This document shows positions 26,131 through 34,689 of a DNA stretch of 64,000 bases, piece by piece (positions within the stretch are counted from its first letter, which is position 1; each line of letters opens with the position of its first letter). Below the pieces are notes generated by a model. That model saw nothing but the letters and a program-made list of their open reading frames with translations. It was not told the origin of the DNA and ran no database searches. The position numbers and the translations under genes are program-made. The DNA is taken from contig NZ_JBPKBI010000003.1 of assembly GCF_051388935.1 (NCBI RefSeq), positions 522,522 through 586,521 on the forward strand, written 5' to 3'. This DNA is from Yinghuangia sp035454725. GTDB taxonomy: Bacteria > Actinomycetota > Actinomycetes > Streptomycetales > Streptomycetaceae.

Positions 26131-26926
26131 CAAACGCCGCCGCGACCGCCGTCGGCAGTGGGTCCCGAACCGGGCGGCCAAGAAGGTCCGCAAGGTCAGG
26201 GCAGGCCCCATCCAGGAATCCGTGACGAATACCCGTCGCGATCGAGGCGAGCATCGGTGGCTGGAACGGCAGCAGGCCCGCTGTTTCGTCGAGCAACCTG
26301 CGCCGGTACTCGCCCAACCCGATCGTGCGGTGCCGGACCGCGAGTTGATCGGCCACCTGTCCCGCCGTGATCGGCGTGCCGACGAGCTCGTAGACGCGCC
26401 CACCGTGCCGTACCGGATTCGCCGCAACGATCGCTGCGGCATCAGCAAGATCCTGCCGAGCGACCGCTGCCAGCGCGCCGGTGCCGAACGCGGACTCGAC
26501 AGCATCGTCGGCCCACATCAGGAGGCTGCCGAAGAGTTCGGCGTACAGGCCGTTGCGCAGGATCGTCCACGCCAACCCGCTTGTCCGCAGCAGGCGTTCG
26601 GTCGCTCGGTGCGCGAGCGCGAAACCGAGATGGTCGCCGGCGCCCGTCAGACTCGTGTAGACGACGTGGTGCACGCCATCGCGGACCGCGGCGTCCAGGA
26701 CCGCCGCATGCCGCCCCACGACCTGGTCGTCCTCCGCATAACCGGCGGAGATCAGCACCAGTGTCGACACACCCGCAAGGTCAAGGCTTCCGTGGTCGTC
26801 GAAATCGAGACGCCGCATCCCTTCGTCCGGCGTACGGCTGCCGCCCGCCGCAAAGATTCCGCGAGACCGCAGCGCGGCAAGAGTGGCCGAACCGAGGTTC
26901 CCGTTCGCTCCGGTCACCAAGATCAT
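26090..26926 (-). CDS. NmrA-like NAD(P)-binding protein
   Basis: 278 residues. The N-terminal MILVTGANGNLGSATLAALR is the G-x-x-G-x-x-G dinucleotide motif of the SDR/NmrA group. LDFDDHGSLDLAGVSTLVLIS and HHVVYTSLTGAGD follow the fold, but the active-site Y-x-x-x-K is absent. Proteins of this type are NAD(P)H:quinone oxidoreductases or redox sensors. It is divergent from a HxlR regulator 87 nt away, a common pair in actinomycetes. The start at 26926 is set by the P-loop-like N-terminus. Confidence 0.82.
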   Translation of the reverse strand: MILVTGANGNLGSATLAALRSRGIFAAGGSRTPDEGMRRLDFDDHGSLDLAGVSTLVLISAGYAEDDQVVGRHAAVLDAAVRDGVHHVVYTSLTGAGDHLGFALAHRATERLLRTSGLAWTILRNGLYAELFGSLLMWADDAVESAFGTGALAAVARQDLADAAAIVAANPVRHGGRVYELVGTPITAGQVADQLAVRHRTIGLGEYRRRLLDETAGLLPFQPPMLASIATGIRHGFLDGACPDLADLLGRPVRDPLPTAVAAAFATRLEAGAWRYER

Positions 26927-27013
26927 GTTTATCGCAGCCTTCCGCCGTGGTTCCCATCGGTAACTACGCTTGATCCTTGACCGCACGCCCACCGGCCACA
27001 AGAAGGTATTTCG

Positions 27014-27436
27014 ATGTCACCCACGCACACCGCGGTAACCACCACCCCCGCCGACCTCGAACCCTGCGGACGCGAGGATCACCCCGACTGCGGCATCCGC
27101 GACGTCCTGGACCGCATCGGGGACAAGTGGTCGGTGCTCGTGATCGTCGAACTTGCGAGCGGACCACGCCGGTTCCGCGAACTGCAACGCGCCGTCGACG
27201 GCATCTCTCAGCGCATGCTCACCCTCACCGTCAGGAGACTCGAACGCGACGGGCTTGTCCTGCGCACCGTGTACCCGACCGTTCCGGCCCAGGTCGACTA
27301 CCGCCTGACCCAGACCGGGGCCGGCCTGACCCACCTGGTCAAGGCACTCGCCGACTGGTCCCTCGCCCACCGAGCCGTCATCGCCGAAGCACGGCACGCG
27401 TACGACCGGACCCATCCCGACCACGACATTCGCTGA
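27014..27436 (+). CDS. HxlR-family transcriptional regulator
   Basis: 140 residues. The winged-helix HxlR domain spans about 25-115: DVLDRIGDKWSVLVIVELA, RRFRELQRAVDGISQRMLT, VRRLERDGLVLRTVYPTVPA with VDYRLTQTG. One Cys pair near the N-terminus (PCG, DCGI) could sense redox or aldehyde stress as in related proteins. It probably controls the divergent NmrA-like gene. Confidence 0.88.
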   Translation: MSPTHTAVTTTPADLEPCGREDHPDCGIRDVLDRIGDKWSVLVIVELASGPRRFRELQRAVDGISQRMLTLTVRRLERDGLVLRTVYPTVPAQVDYRLTQTGAGLTHLVKALADWSLAHRAVIAEARHAYDRTHPDHDIR

Positions 27437-27529
27437 CGACCACTGCCACTGCCATCCCCGCCGCAACCGCCAACGCCGTGCCTTCGGCTCTGCGAATCAC
27501 GGCGGTCCGGCCTCAAGGCAGCGTCGGCC

Positions 27530-28684
27530 TCACCACCGCAAGGACCGCATCCCAAGGCCAACGACCAAGGCAGCAACCGCTGTTGCGGCCAGCGCCGCGC
27601 TGGTCCACGCGGCATGTGAGTAGTTGTTCGTCGCCTCCGTCACGGCTCCGGCCAGGATCGGGCCGAAGAACGCCCCCGAGTTCAGCGCGACCGTCGCGAA
27701 CGCGCCGCTCAGAGACGGCGCTTCGGCCGCCACGACCATGACGCGATTGACGAGCGACGAGCCGACCCCGAACGACAGCGCGCCCTGCACAACCGCCATC
27801 GCGAACAACCACACCGCGTGCCCACTGGACACCGCCAGCACCGCCCATCCCGCAGGCAGCGCGCAAAACCCGACGATCAGTCCCCGCCGCAACTGCCCGT
27901 CACCGACACGCCCGGCTGTCGTGACACCGACGAACGCGCCCACACCGAAAACAGCCAGCAACCCGGGGACCACCCTGTCCGACAAATGCGCGACGTCCGT
28001 CGCGATCACGGCGAGGTAGGCGAACGTCCCGAACGTCGCCGCGTTCACGAGCGCAGCGAGCAGCATCGCCAACTGCACCTCACGCGAGCGGAGTTCCCGC
28101 GCTTCGCGCCTGATCGAGATCTCGTGCTCACGTCGCGCGGCCTCGGCGGGTGCCGATCGGAAGACGAGCCCGAGTGCGGGCAGGCACAGCACGGCGACCG
28201 CCCAGAACGCCGATCGCCACCCGGACCAGTCACCGAGCAACGCGCCCGCAGGCACCCCGGCGAGGCACGACAGGGTCACTCCCGCCAACAACGTTGCCGT
28301 GGCTCGCGGTTGCTTCGTCGGGGCCACCAACGCTGTCGCCACCGACATCGCGACCGCGAGAAAACCGGCGTTCGCGACGGCCGCGACGACGCGCGTCGCG
28401 AACAGGACCGGGAAACTCGCCGTGACCGCGCCGATCACATGGACGACAACGAACGCGACGAGGAATCCCGCCAGCGCCCGCCGACGCGGCCACCGCGCAC
28501 TCAGCGCGGCCATGACCGGCGCGCCGACGATCATCCCGACCGCGTACGCGGATGTCAGGCTCGCGGCGGCCCCGACCGACACAGACATGTCGTCGGCGAT
28601 GCCGGGCACGAGTCCGGCCAGCATGAACTCCGAGGTGCCCTGCGCGAAAACGGCAAGGCTGAGGACGTAAACAAACAGAGGCAA
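27530..28684 (-). CDS. MFS exporter, Cmx/CmrA chloramphenicol-efflux-like
   Basis: 384 residues, twelve hydrophobic helices. LSLAVFAQGTSEFMLAGLVP and SAYAVGMIVGAPVMAALSAR match the N-terminal signature of Cmx/CmrA/CmlR-type drug exporters. No suitable ATG or GTG precedes them. TTG 28684 gives MPLFVYVLSLAVFAQGTSEF, which aligns with the family N-terminus, and GGAG is 8 nt upstream; the longer open frame upstream is not needed. Likely substrate: chloramphenicol or similar drugs, not provable here. Confidence 0.82.
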   Translation of the reverse strand: MPLFVYVLSLAVFAQGTSEFMLAGLVPGIADDMSVSVGAAASLTSAYAVGMIVGAPVMAALSARWPRRRALAGFLVAFVVVHVIGAVTASFPVLFATRVVAAVANAGFLAVAMSVATALVAPTKQPRATATLLAGVTLSCLAGVPAGALLGDWSGWRSAFWAVAVLCLPALGLVFRSAPAEAARREHEISIRREARELRSREVQLAMLLAALVNAATFGTFAYLAVIATDVAHLSDRVVPGLLAVFGVGAFVGVTTAGRVGDGQLRRGLIVGFCALPAGWAVLAVSSGHAVWLFAMAVVQGALSFGVGSSLVNRVMVVAAEAPSLSGAFATVALNSGAFFGPILAGAVTEATNNYSHAAWTSAALAATAVAALVVGLGMRSLRW

Positions 28685-28734
28685 GGGTCGACTCCGGCGC
28701 TGAGCTACGCGGGCATGGACATCCGCGCGCGGGC

Positions 28735-28750
28735 GTCGACGTACGTCAAC
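28735..28750. promoter_or_regulatory. near-perfect palindrome upstream of the MFS gene
   Basis: GTCGACGTACGTCAAC, 14 of 16 positions symmetric around GACGTACGTC. It lies 51 nt upstream of the TTG start and may be a repressor site. No regulator is adjacent apart from the MmyB-type gene behind it. Confidence 0.35.
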
Positions 28751-28976
28751 CGTGAACTGTGGTGAGCGTCGAAGCGGACCCCGGACACGCGGCAGCGCTT
28801 GTCCGGTCGCCGAAAGCAAGTCGACCGAGAACCGGTCGGCTACAGGTCAGAGCAGCCCTACTCGCCGCCGAACGACCGGCGGCCGGGCTCTGTCCGACTC
28901 AGGGCTCGTCACCCAAGGCACTGTAACCGCGACGGTTCGACCCATCAACGGAATACTCGCGGCGCGAAGCGTCGAG

Positions 28977-29825
28977 CTACTCCAGGACCTGAGGTTCCGC
29001 CGTGCGATACGCGTCGGCGCCATCCGCGCCCAATCCCGCGAGCAGGCGCAGCCCGTCCTCGGCCGGGCTGCCGTGGGCCGCCGACAGAACCAGCAGTTCC
29101 ATGCCTGACTCGTCAGGCAGCGCGAAGTTCTCCTGGTGCAGTTCCAGCAGTCCGACCAGCGGGTGCCGGTACGCCTTGCGTCCGTGTGTGCGGGCCCGCA
29201 CGTCCGCGCGGGCCCAGAGGCGGCGGAAGCGCTCGCTCCCCATCGCCAACTCGCCGATGAGCGAGGCCAGGCGCGGGTCCTCGGGGTATTTGCCGGCGGC
29301 CAGGCGCAAGTGCCCGACCACATCGAGGGTGCATTTCTCCCAGTCCGCGTACAGTCCGCGCTCGGCCTCCTCCAAGAAGATGTGCCGGGCTGTGTTCAGG
29401 CCCTGCGTCGGCCGGCCGTAGAGGAGCGCGGCAAGGCGGTTCCCGGCGAGCACATCCATGCGGTGGTCCATGATCAGTGCGGGTGCGTCGACGACCAGGT
29501 CGAGAACGCGCAGAAGCTCCGGCCGGACCCGTCCGCCCGGCGCCTTCGCGCGGCGGCGGCGCTGCCGGGCGAGCCGGTGAAGGTGCCCGCGTTCGGTCTC
29601 GTCGAGGCCGAGGACGCGGGCGAGCGCGTCGAGGACCTGCTCGGAGGGCTGGGTCGCGCGGCCCTGCTCCAGGCGTACGTAGTAGTCGACGCTGACTCCG
29701 GACAGGTGCGCGACCTCCTCGCGGCGCAGCCCTTCGACCCGCCGGCGGTTGTCGACGGGGATGCCGACGGCCGCCGGGTCGACCCGGGAACGCCGGGTTC
29801 GCAGGAAGCCCGCGAGATCGTCCAT
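28977..29825 (-). CDS. XRE regulator with MmyB-like ligand domain
   Basis: 282 residues. An XRE helix-turn-helix (about 30-75; GLRREEVAHLSGVSVDYYVR then LEQGRATQPSEQVLDAL) is followed by the MmyB-type domain. That domain holds PALIMDHRMDVLAGNRLAAL and a YADWEKCTLDVVGHLRLAAG segment before FRRLWARADVRART. MmyB-like domains resemble PAS folds binding fatty acids or flavin-like ligands. It is divergent from a quinone reductase gene, a frequent pairing, and probably represses it. Confidence 0.88.
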   Translation of the reverse strand: MDDLAGFLRTRRSRVDPAAVGIPVDNRRRVEGLRREEVAHLSGVSVDYYVRLEQGRATQPSEQVLDALARVLGLDETERGHLHRLARQRRRRAKAPGGRVRPELLRVLDLVVDAPALIMDHRMDVLAGNRLAALLYGRPTQGLNTARHIFLEEAERGLYADWEKCTLDVVGHLRLAAGKYPEDPRLASLIGELAMGSERFRRLWARADVRARTHGRKAYRHPLVGLLELHQENFALPDESGMELLVLSAAHGSPAEDGLRLLAGLGADGADAYRTAEPQVLE

Positions 29826-29964
29826 GCCGCCCAGTATGGGCGCGGTGGTGGCGCGCGAACGTGGCCCTGCTGTTACCAGGAAGTCCTGTCCGTCGGAAGT
29901 GGCGCCCCTGAACGCTGGGCGCCGTGGCGCCCAGTATCGAAGGCACCGATGCGAAGGAGCCCCT

Positions 29965-30744
29965 GTGAAGACCCTGATCGTCTACGCCCACCCCGAACCG
30001 AAGTCGCTCAACGGTTCGCTGAAGGACCTCGCGGTGTCCACGTTGGAGAACGCCGGGCACGAGGTTCGCGTGAGCGATCTGTACGCCATGAACTGGAAGG
30101 CGGTCGTGGACGCCGCCGACTACGGCCCCGAAGCCTCACGTCCGCTGCGGGTCGCCCCGGACTCGGGCCGGGCCTTCGACGCCGGGACGCTCACCCCGGA
30201 TGTCCTCGCCGAGCAGGAAAAGCTGCTGTGGGCCGACATGATCATCTTCCAGTTCCCGCTGTGGTGGTACACGATGCCCGCGATCCTCAAGGGCTGGGTG
30301 GACCGGGTGTTCACCTACCACTTCGCGTACGGCGTCGGGGAGCACAGCGACACCAAGTACGGCGAGCGCTTCGGCGAAGGCACCCTCGCGGGCAGGAAGG
30401 CGCTGCTGTCGGTGACCGCCGGAGGCCCGGAGCCGCATTACGCGGCTCGCGGGATCAACGGCCCCATCGACGATCTACTGTTTCCGATCCACCACGGCAT
30501 CCTCTTCTACCCCGGCGTCGAGGTGCTGCCGCCGTTTGTTCTGTACGGCGCCGACCGCATGACCTCCGAGGACTTCCCAGACGTCGCCAAGGCATGGGAA
30601 CAGCGCCTGCTCACCCTGGAGAGCACAGAGCCAATCGCGTTCCGGCGACAGAACTTCGGCGACTACGAGATCCCCTCACTGCACCTCAAGGAGGGGCTGG
30701 AGCCGGCGGGCCGCAAGGGTTTCGGGCTGCACGTGCGCGGCTGA
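29965..30744 (+). CDS. NAD(P)H:quinone oxidoreductase, flavodoxin-like fold
   Basis: 259 residues of the NQO/MdaB group: MKTLIVYAHPEPKSLNGSL (FMN/FAD loop), DMIIFQFPLWWYTMPAILKG with VDRVFTYHFAYG (the conserved Q-x-P-x-x-W-x-x-x-P-x-x-L-K-x-W-x-D motif), and SVTAGGPEPHYAARG with DLLFPI. It reduces quinones by two electrons using NAD(P)H. GTG 29965 follows GAAGGAG. Divergent from the MmyB-like regulator, convergent with the RidA-type gene. Confidence 0.9.
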   Translation: MKTLIVYAHPEPKSLNGSLKDLAVSTLENAGHEVRVSDLYAMNWKAVVDAADYGPEASRPLRVAPDSGRAFDAGTLTPDVLAEQEKLLWADMIIFQFPLWWYTMPAILKGWVDRVFTYHFAYGVGEHSDTKYGERFGEGTLAGRKALLSVTAGGPEPHYAARGINGPIDDLLFPIHHGILFYPGVEVLPPFVLYGADRMTSEDFPDVAKAWEQRLLTLESTEPIAFRRQNFGDYEIPSLHLKEGLEPAGRKGFGLHVRG

Positions 30745-30761
30745 CGCCGGCAACGGCCGGT

Positions 30762-31160
30762 TCAGGGCCGGACCGCGATCGCGTCGACCTCGAACAACAT
30801 GTCCGGGAGGGCCAGCGCGGCGACGCCCAACAGCGTTTGGGCGGGCGGCTTTTCGCCCCAGATCCCGGAGATCACCGAGACCAGCGCGTTCAGCTTCGCC
30901 TCGTCGTGTCCGACGATGTACGTCCGCAGGACCGCGACGTGGCTGAAGTCCAGTCCCTCGGCGGCCAGCGCGCGGCCGACGTTGGCAAACGACTGTTCGA
31001 CCTGCTTGGCGAACTCGTCCGATACGACGTGGCCTTCCGCGTCGGAGGCGTACTGGCCCGCGACGAAGACCAGGTCGGCGTTCGGGGCGTCGGCGATGTG
31101 GCTGTAGCCGTAGCCGACGGGGTTGTGCAGTCCGGCGGGGTTGGCGAGGCGGTGGGCCAT
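30762..31160 (-). CDS. RidA-family protein
   Basis: 132 residues, one YjgF/RidA domain: ANLVFVAGQ-like strand (NADLVFVAGQYASDAEG), QVEQSFANVGRALAAEGLDF, VLRTYIV, and the C-terminal PAQTLLGVAALALPDMLFEV. The usual imine-binding Arg near the end of strand 5 is replaced (A-Q-T-L-L-G-V), so the classical enamine deaminase activity is uncertain and it may be an Rid subfamily member. ATG 31160 with GGAGAA. AAGAAGCGACGTTC and AAGAAGTGACGTTT are imperfect direct repeats just upstream. Confidence 0.82.
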   Translation of the reverse strand: MAHRLANPAGLHNPVGYGYSHIADAPNADLVFVAGQYASDAEGHVVSDEFAKQVEQSFANVGRALAAEGLDFSHVAVLRTYIVGHDEAKLNALVSVISGIWGEKPPAQTLLGVAALALPDMLFEVDAIAVRP

Positions 31161-31282
31161 GGTGTTCTCCCAAAGAAGCGACGTTCGAAGAAGTGACGTT
31201 TCCTGAGAACGACGGAACGGCCCGGAACGTGCGTGACAAACCCGGGCGTGACGCTGGTCACCCTCTCCCCGCCTCGCGCAGG

Positions 31283-31918
31283 TCAGCACGCGACCGCCAG
31301 CGCGAAGGGGACAGGGCCGAGATGCCGTACGAGACCGCCGACCATCAGGATGAACGCCTCCGGCCCCCGGGCGCTCTCGACCGGCCCCAAGTCGATGATC
31401 CGGTCTTGCCACCAGCCGAGTTCGGCCAACAGGCCTGCCACCGCCGCCTTGGCGTCGGCGTCGTCGCCGGACAGGAAGACGCTCGGCGGAACGGACAACG
31501 ACGCGGGATCGGCCATCACCGACACATGTGCGGTGTTGAGCGACTTGACCACGCGTACGTCCGGGAGCGCCCGCTGAAGCTCCTCCGCGAGGCTGCCGCC
31601 GGGGTGGACGAGGCCCGACGCGAACCCCCGCGCGTCGAACCGCACCGCGTTCGCGACGTCCAACAGCACCTTGCCGGCGAGGTGCGGAGCGAGGCCGCGC
31701 AACACGTCGACGCTCACGTGGCCGGGCAGCGCGTTGACGACGACGTCGCCCGCACAGGCCGCCTCGGCGAGGTCGGTCACGCGTACGTCCGGACCCGGCC
31801 ACGCGGCGGCGGCCTCCGTCGGGTTGCGTGAGCCGATGGTGATCCGGTGGTTGCGCGCGAGCGCGCCGCCGAGTGTGTGGGCGACGTTTCCGGAACCGAG
31901 AATCGCGATCGCGGCCAT
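31283..31918 (-). CDS. NADPH-dependent F420 reductase-like oxidoreductase
   Basis: 211 residues. The N-terminal AIAILGSGNVAHTLGGALAR is the dinucleotide loop. TIGSRNP is the NADP-type second strand, then DVVVNALPGHVSVDVL, VLLDVANAVR and VKSLNTAHVSVM follow the fold of F420H2:NADP reductases and related small reductases. The substrate is not deducible. It is divergent from a HxlR-type regulator gene; a GAGTACGTACTTC palindrome sits between them near 31990-32002. Confidence 0.82.
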   Translation of the reverse strand: MAAIAILGSGNVAHTLGGALARNHRITIGSRNPTEAAAAWPGPDVRVTDLAEAACAGDVVVNALPGHVSVDVLRGLAPHLAGKVLLDVANAVRFDARGFASGLVHPGGSLAEELQRALPDVRVVKSLNTAHVSVMADPASLSVPPSVFLSGDDADAKAAVAGLLAELGWWQDRIIDLGPVESARGPEAFILMVGGLVRHLGPVPFALAVAC

Positions 31919-32036
31919 GGGTCTTGCTCCTCGCACGGGTGGGTTCGGGTGATCACCGGCGACGCTACGAGGCGGCTACCGTGGCTGGGGAGTACGTACT
32001 TCAAGGTGCCCAAGGCACCGGCTCCGAGGAGCGCGG

Positions 32037-32500
32037 ATGACCACCCGTACCGCCGCCGAACGGCGTGCCGACGCCGCCGCCGTGCACCGCACGCGGTTCG
32101 CCGAATGCCCGTCCCACCGCCTGATGGAACGCATCAGCGACAAGTGGGTCGCCCTGGTTTCCGGGCCCTGGCCGCCGGCCCGCTGCGGCACGCCGAGCTC
32201 GCCCGGGCGATCCCCGGCGCCCGTCAAAAGGTGCTCACCGAGACGCTGCGCCGCCTCGAACGCGACGGCCTCGTGTCGCGCACGGTGACCGCGGGCGTTC
32301 CGGCCCGCGTCGATTACGCGCTCACGCCCCTGGGCGGAACCCTGCTGCCGGTCTTCGACGCGGTCTCGGCCTGGGCCGACGCCCACATGCACGAAGTGGA
32401 CGCCGCCCAGGCCGAGTTCGAAGCGACAGCCGCAGTGCGTCCGCATCGTCGTCAGGACACCGGTACCGGCTCGGCCGCGAGCGTCGGACAGTCGGTGTAG
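32037..32500 (+). pseudogene. HxlR-family regulator, interrupted by a frameshift
   Basis: ATG 32037 begins a normal HxlR protein (RFAECPSHRLMERISDKWVA). The frame leaves the family after LV at about 32157 and resumes one base off at RALAAGPLRHAELARAIPGA, then QKVLTETLRRLERDGLVSRT and VDYALTPLGG, ending at 32500. One missing base near 32157-32160 (CTGGTTTCCGGG) restores about 154 residues. It may be a sequencing error, as two further quality problems lie within 700 nt. If intact it would regulate the divergent reductase. Confidence 0.75.
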
Positions 32501-32700
32501 CCCCTGGTGCCCCGACGTATCTCAGGTACCGGTCGCGGACCTGGTTGATCGGCGCACCGGCACGCAGGCGTGCGACCAGGTCGCGGTTCGCCAGGAACGG
32601 CCCACCGAGCGAGACCAGGTCGGCGCCGGCGGCCAGAAATGCGGTCGTCTTGGCCCGCGCGGCATCGTCGCAAGTCTGTTGAAACGCATAGAAGTCGACC
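32452..32700 (-). pseudogene. C-terminal remnant of an Old Yellow Enzyme-type alkene reductase
   Basis: The frame holding FLAAGADLVSLGGPFLANRD with LVARLRAGAPIN matches the C-terminus of OYE/NemA flavin reductases. A frameshift then moves it to RGTRGYTDCPTL and the stop at 32452, the family's usual G-Y-T-D-x-P-T-L ending. The upstream part is not recognisable as OYE and runs into the duplicated scaffold join at 32743-32936. It is either a decayed gene or a gene cut by misassembly. Confidence 0.6.
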
Positions 32701-32742
32701 GCTCTCTTTGCCTCACGATTCGACAACTCGACCGCACACGTG

Positions 32743-32936
32743 AGAATGGCGGCGCGCGTTTGTCCATCGACGGCGTCGGCTACGGCCACAGGGGACGCCG
32801 GGATGGACGGCGAAATCACGCGCGGACGCGGGGGGGCGGGAATACAANAGAATGGCGGCGCGCGTTTGTCCATCGACGGCGTCGGCTACGGCCACAGGGG
32901 ACGCCGGGATGGACGGCGAAATCACGCGCGGACGCG
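32743..32936. repeat. 88-bp direct duplication around a single N (scaffold join)
   Basis: 32743-32830 and 32849-32936 are identical over 88 bases. Between them is a low-quality tail (GGGGGGCGGGAATACAA) and an N at 32848. The tail itself resembles a garbled copy of what follows 32936. This is two overlapping contig ends placed side by side, not a biological repeat. The stretch 32701-32997 holds no intact gene. Confidence 0.85.
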
Positions 32937-32997
32937 TCGGCCCGGGCCTACAGGGGTGGTCCGGGCCGACAGCCCCCACGGTTTCAAAAGCGGCAGG

Positions 32998-33384
32998 TCA
33001 CTGCGCCCAGGGCAGCGGTATCGCGTCCTGCCCCTCGGCGGTGACCTGCGAGTCGCCGGGGCCCATGCAGATCGCGGTGTACCCCGTCTCGGCGTCGGCC
33101 ACGAAGCGGCGTGGAAGGCCCGCGGGGATCACGAGCGTGTCCCCTACGGCGAGTTCGGTCTTCTCGCCGTCGACCTCTGCGATTGCGCGGCCCGCCAGGA
33201 TCGTCCAGACCTGCGGGCGGTTGTTGCCGTGCAGCGGTCCGGCCGCCCCCGGACCGGCCTCGACGCGCCACAGCGACTGCGGACTGTCGCCTTGTGACGG
33301 CGAGGCGAACGTGGTCATGACGGCGCTCGGCGTCTCGGTGCGTCGGGCCTCGGCGGAACGGATCACAGTCACGGACCGGGACAT
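32998..33384 (-). CDS. small cupin-domain protein
   Basis: 128 residues, a single conserved cupin barrel. PLHGNNRPQVWTILAGRAIA contains the first motif (G-P-x-H-x-N-x-x-x-x-W-x-x-L-x-G), with PAGLPRRFVADAETG the second. Motif 1 has one His and no Glu in the expected place, and motif 2 keeps no clear His, so metal binding and catalysis are doubtful; it may bind a small ligand. ATG 33384 with AAGGAG. Its promoter carries a 36-bp perfect palindrome 17 nt upstream. Confidence 0.8.
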   Translation of the reverse strand: MSRSVTVIRSAEARRTETPSAVMTTFASPSQGDSPQSLWRVEAGPGAAGPLHGNNRPQVWTILAGRAIAEVDGEKTELAVGDTLVIPAGLPRRFVADAETGYTAICMGPGDSQVTAEGQDAIPLPWAQ

Positions 33385-33400
33385 GGAACTCCTTCAAAAA

Positions 33401-33436
33401 GACAACCTGATTGACTATATAGTCAATCAGGTTGTC
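33401..33436. promoter_or_regulatory. 36-bp perfect palindrome, operator of the cupin gene
   Basis: Every base of 33401-33436 is symmetric about 33418/33419; the core is TTGACTATATAGTCAA. It is strikingly AT-rich for this genome and lies 17-52 nt upstream of the cupin start codon. TTGACT could serve as part of the -35, so a bound dimer (MarR-, PadR- or TetR-type) would block transcription. No regulator gene is adjacent. Confidence 0.75.
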
Positions 33437-33536
33437 GATTAGGTCAAGGCCCGGTCCCTTGTCCACCCCGGACCGCCGGAAGGTACGTTCGGAGGAACGC
33501 TGTCGTGCCCCCACGGACAAGGAGCCTGTACCGCTC

Positions 33537-33860
33537 ATGACTCGCATCCCCGGCGCCGTCGCCGCCGCCGCAGGTCTGGTCGGCGGGTACGCCGTCGCCC
33601 GCTACACCAAGAAGCGCCCTCTCGGCGGCATCGTCCTCGCCGGAGCCGGTGCGGTCGCGGCCAAGGACTGGAAGGACCGGGCCGGCACGCCGACCGCAGC
33701 CGCACTCACCGGGCTCTACACCGCGGCATTCGGCCTGTCCCACCCACTCGCCAAGAAGATCGGCGCATGGCCTTCGGTCCTCGCCGTCGCGGGCACCGTG
33801 GCCGGCGCGTCGTACGCCGTCGCCGACCGCGCGGGCCGCACACCGGCACAGGGCTCGTAA
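33537..33860 (+). CDS. small multi-helix membrane protein
   Basis: 107 residues, mostly hydrophobic, with up to four short Ala/Gly-rich helices (IPGAVAAAAGLVGGYAVA, GGIVLAGAGAVAAKDW, AAALTGLYTAAFGLSH, VLAVAGTVAGASYAV). Resembles small actinobacterial membrane proteins of unknown function. The start ATG 33537 has GGAG 13 nt upstream, a little far. No partner evident. Confidence 0.6.
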   Translation: MTRIPGAVAAAAGLVGGYAVARYTKKRPLGGIVLAGAGAVAAKDWKDRAGTPTAAALTGLYTAAFGLSHPLAKKIGAWPSVLAVAGTVAGASYAVADRAGRTPAQGS

Positions 33861-34043
33861 ACCCTCTGCCCCCGAGGCCTTGACTTCGCGGACGCGTGCC
33901 GCCGGGCTCCAGGGCGCCCGCATGACTCCGAGCAGCAGCACTGGCGCCACGCCGCGAGGGCACGGCTCCGGTCGTCGTCACGCACAAGTGCGAGCAAGTC
34001 GCCCCGGATCAGTGCGTGTTCCCTCTCCCAGCATCGCTCCGCT

Positions 34044-34667
34044 TCAGCGCGAGCCGAGCATGCCGTCCAGCAACTCCCGCAGTCCTGTGGCGATGTCGCC
34101 GTGCGACGGGGGCGTCGACCAGCCGGCTCCGGCGATCGAATCGAACATGACCCCCTCGCACCACGCCACCAGGAACCGTCCTTGACGCGCCGGGTCCCGC
34201 GCGCCCAGGGCTGCCACGACCGCGACGGCCGCTTCGCGGAAGACGCGACCGGCCTCGTCGTACGCCTTGCGTAGCTCGGAACGCCGGGTCGCCTCCAGCG
34301 CGAGCTCGTAGCGGGCGATCTTCTGGTCACGGCCGTCGCGGATCGCGTCGGAGACGATCGCCGCGAGCAGGTCGACGACGCCGTCCACATCCGTCGGCAA
34401 CAGCGCGGCCAGTCCCGGCGGTTCGTCGCCCGTCGCACTCGCTGCGGCGGCTTCGGCGAACTCCCCGGCTTCGAGGGTCGTCATGCGGGCCAGCGCCACT
34501 TTGAGCAGTGCGGCGCGCGTGCGCGCGTAATAGGACGTCGAGCCGAGGGGGAGCCCCGCAGCCTCATCGACGGCTCGATGCGTCAGGCCACGCATGCCGC
34601 GCTCCGCGAGCAGGTGGACGGCGGATTCACCGATGAGTTCGAGGCGTGCGCTTTTGCCGATGGTCAC
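34044..34667 (-). CDS. TetR-family repressor
   Basis: 207 residues. An N-terminal TetR DNA-binding domain (LIGESAVHLLAERGMRGLTH, VDEAAGLPLGSTSYYARTRA) precedes a helical ligand-binding domain; the body resembles the TetR_C_17-like group. It is divergent from an FAD monooxygenase with three matching operator-like sites between the start codons, the classic layout for autoregulation and for control of a degradative enzyme. Confidence 0.88.
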   Translation of the reverse strand: MTIGKSARLELIGESAVHLLAERGMRGLTHRAVDEAAGLPLGSTSYYARTRAALLKVALARMTTLEAGEFAEAAAASATGDEPPGLAALLPTDVDGVVDLLAAIVSDAIRDGRDQKIARYELALEATRRSELRKAYDEAGRVFREAAVAVVAALGARDPARQGRFLVAWCEGVMFDSIAGAGWSTPPSHGDIATGLRELLDGMLGSR

Positions 34668-34689
34668 GGAGCCACCCTAACCAGCACCC

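Noticed and set aside
29136..31196. 686-codon plus-strand frame
   Set aside because: Runs across the MmyB-type regulator, the quinone reductase and the RidA gene in other frames; no domain of its own.
32743..32936. Tandem repeat or insertion-sequence target duplication
   Set aside because: Exact copies around a single N with a garbled tail indicate unmerged contig ends; no transposase.
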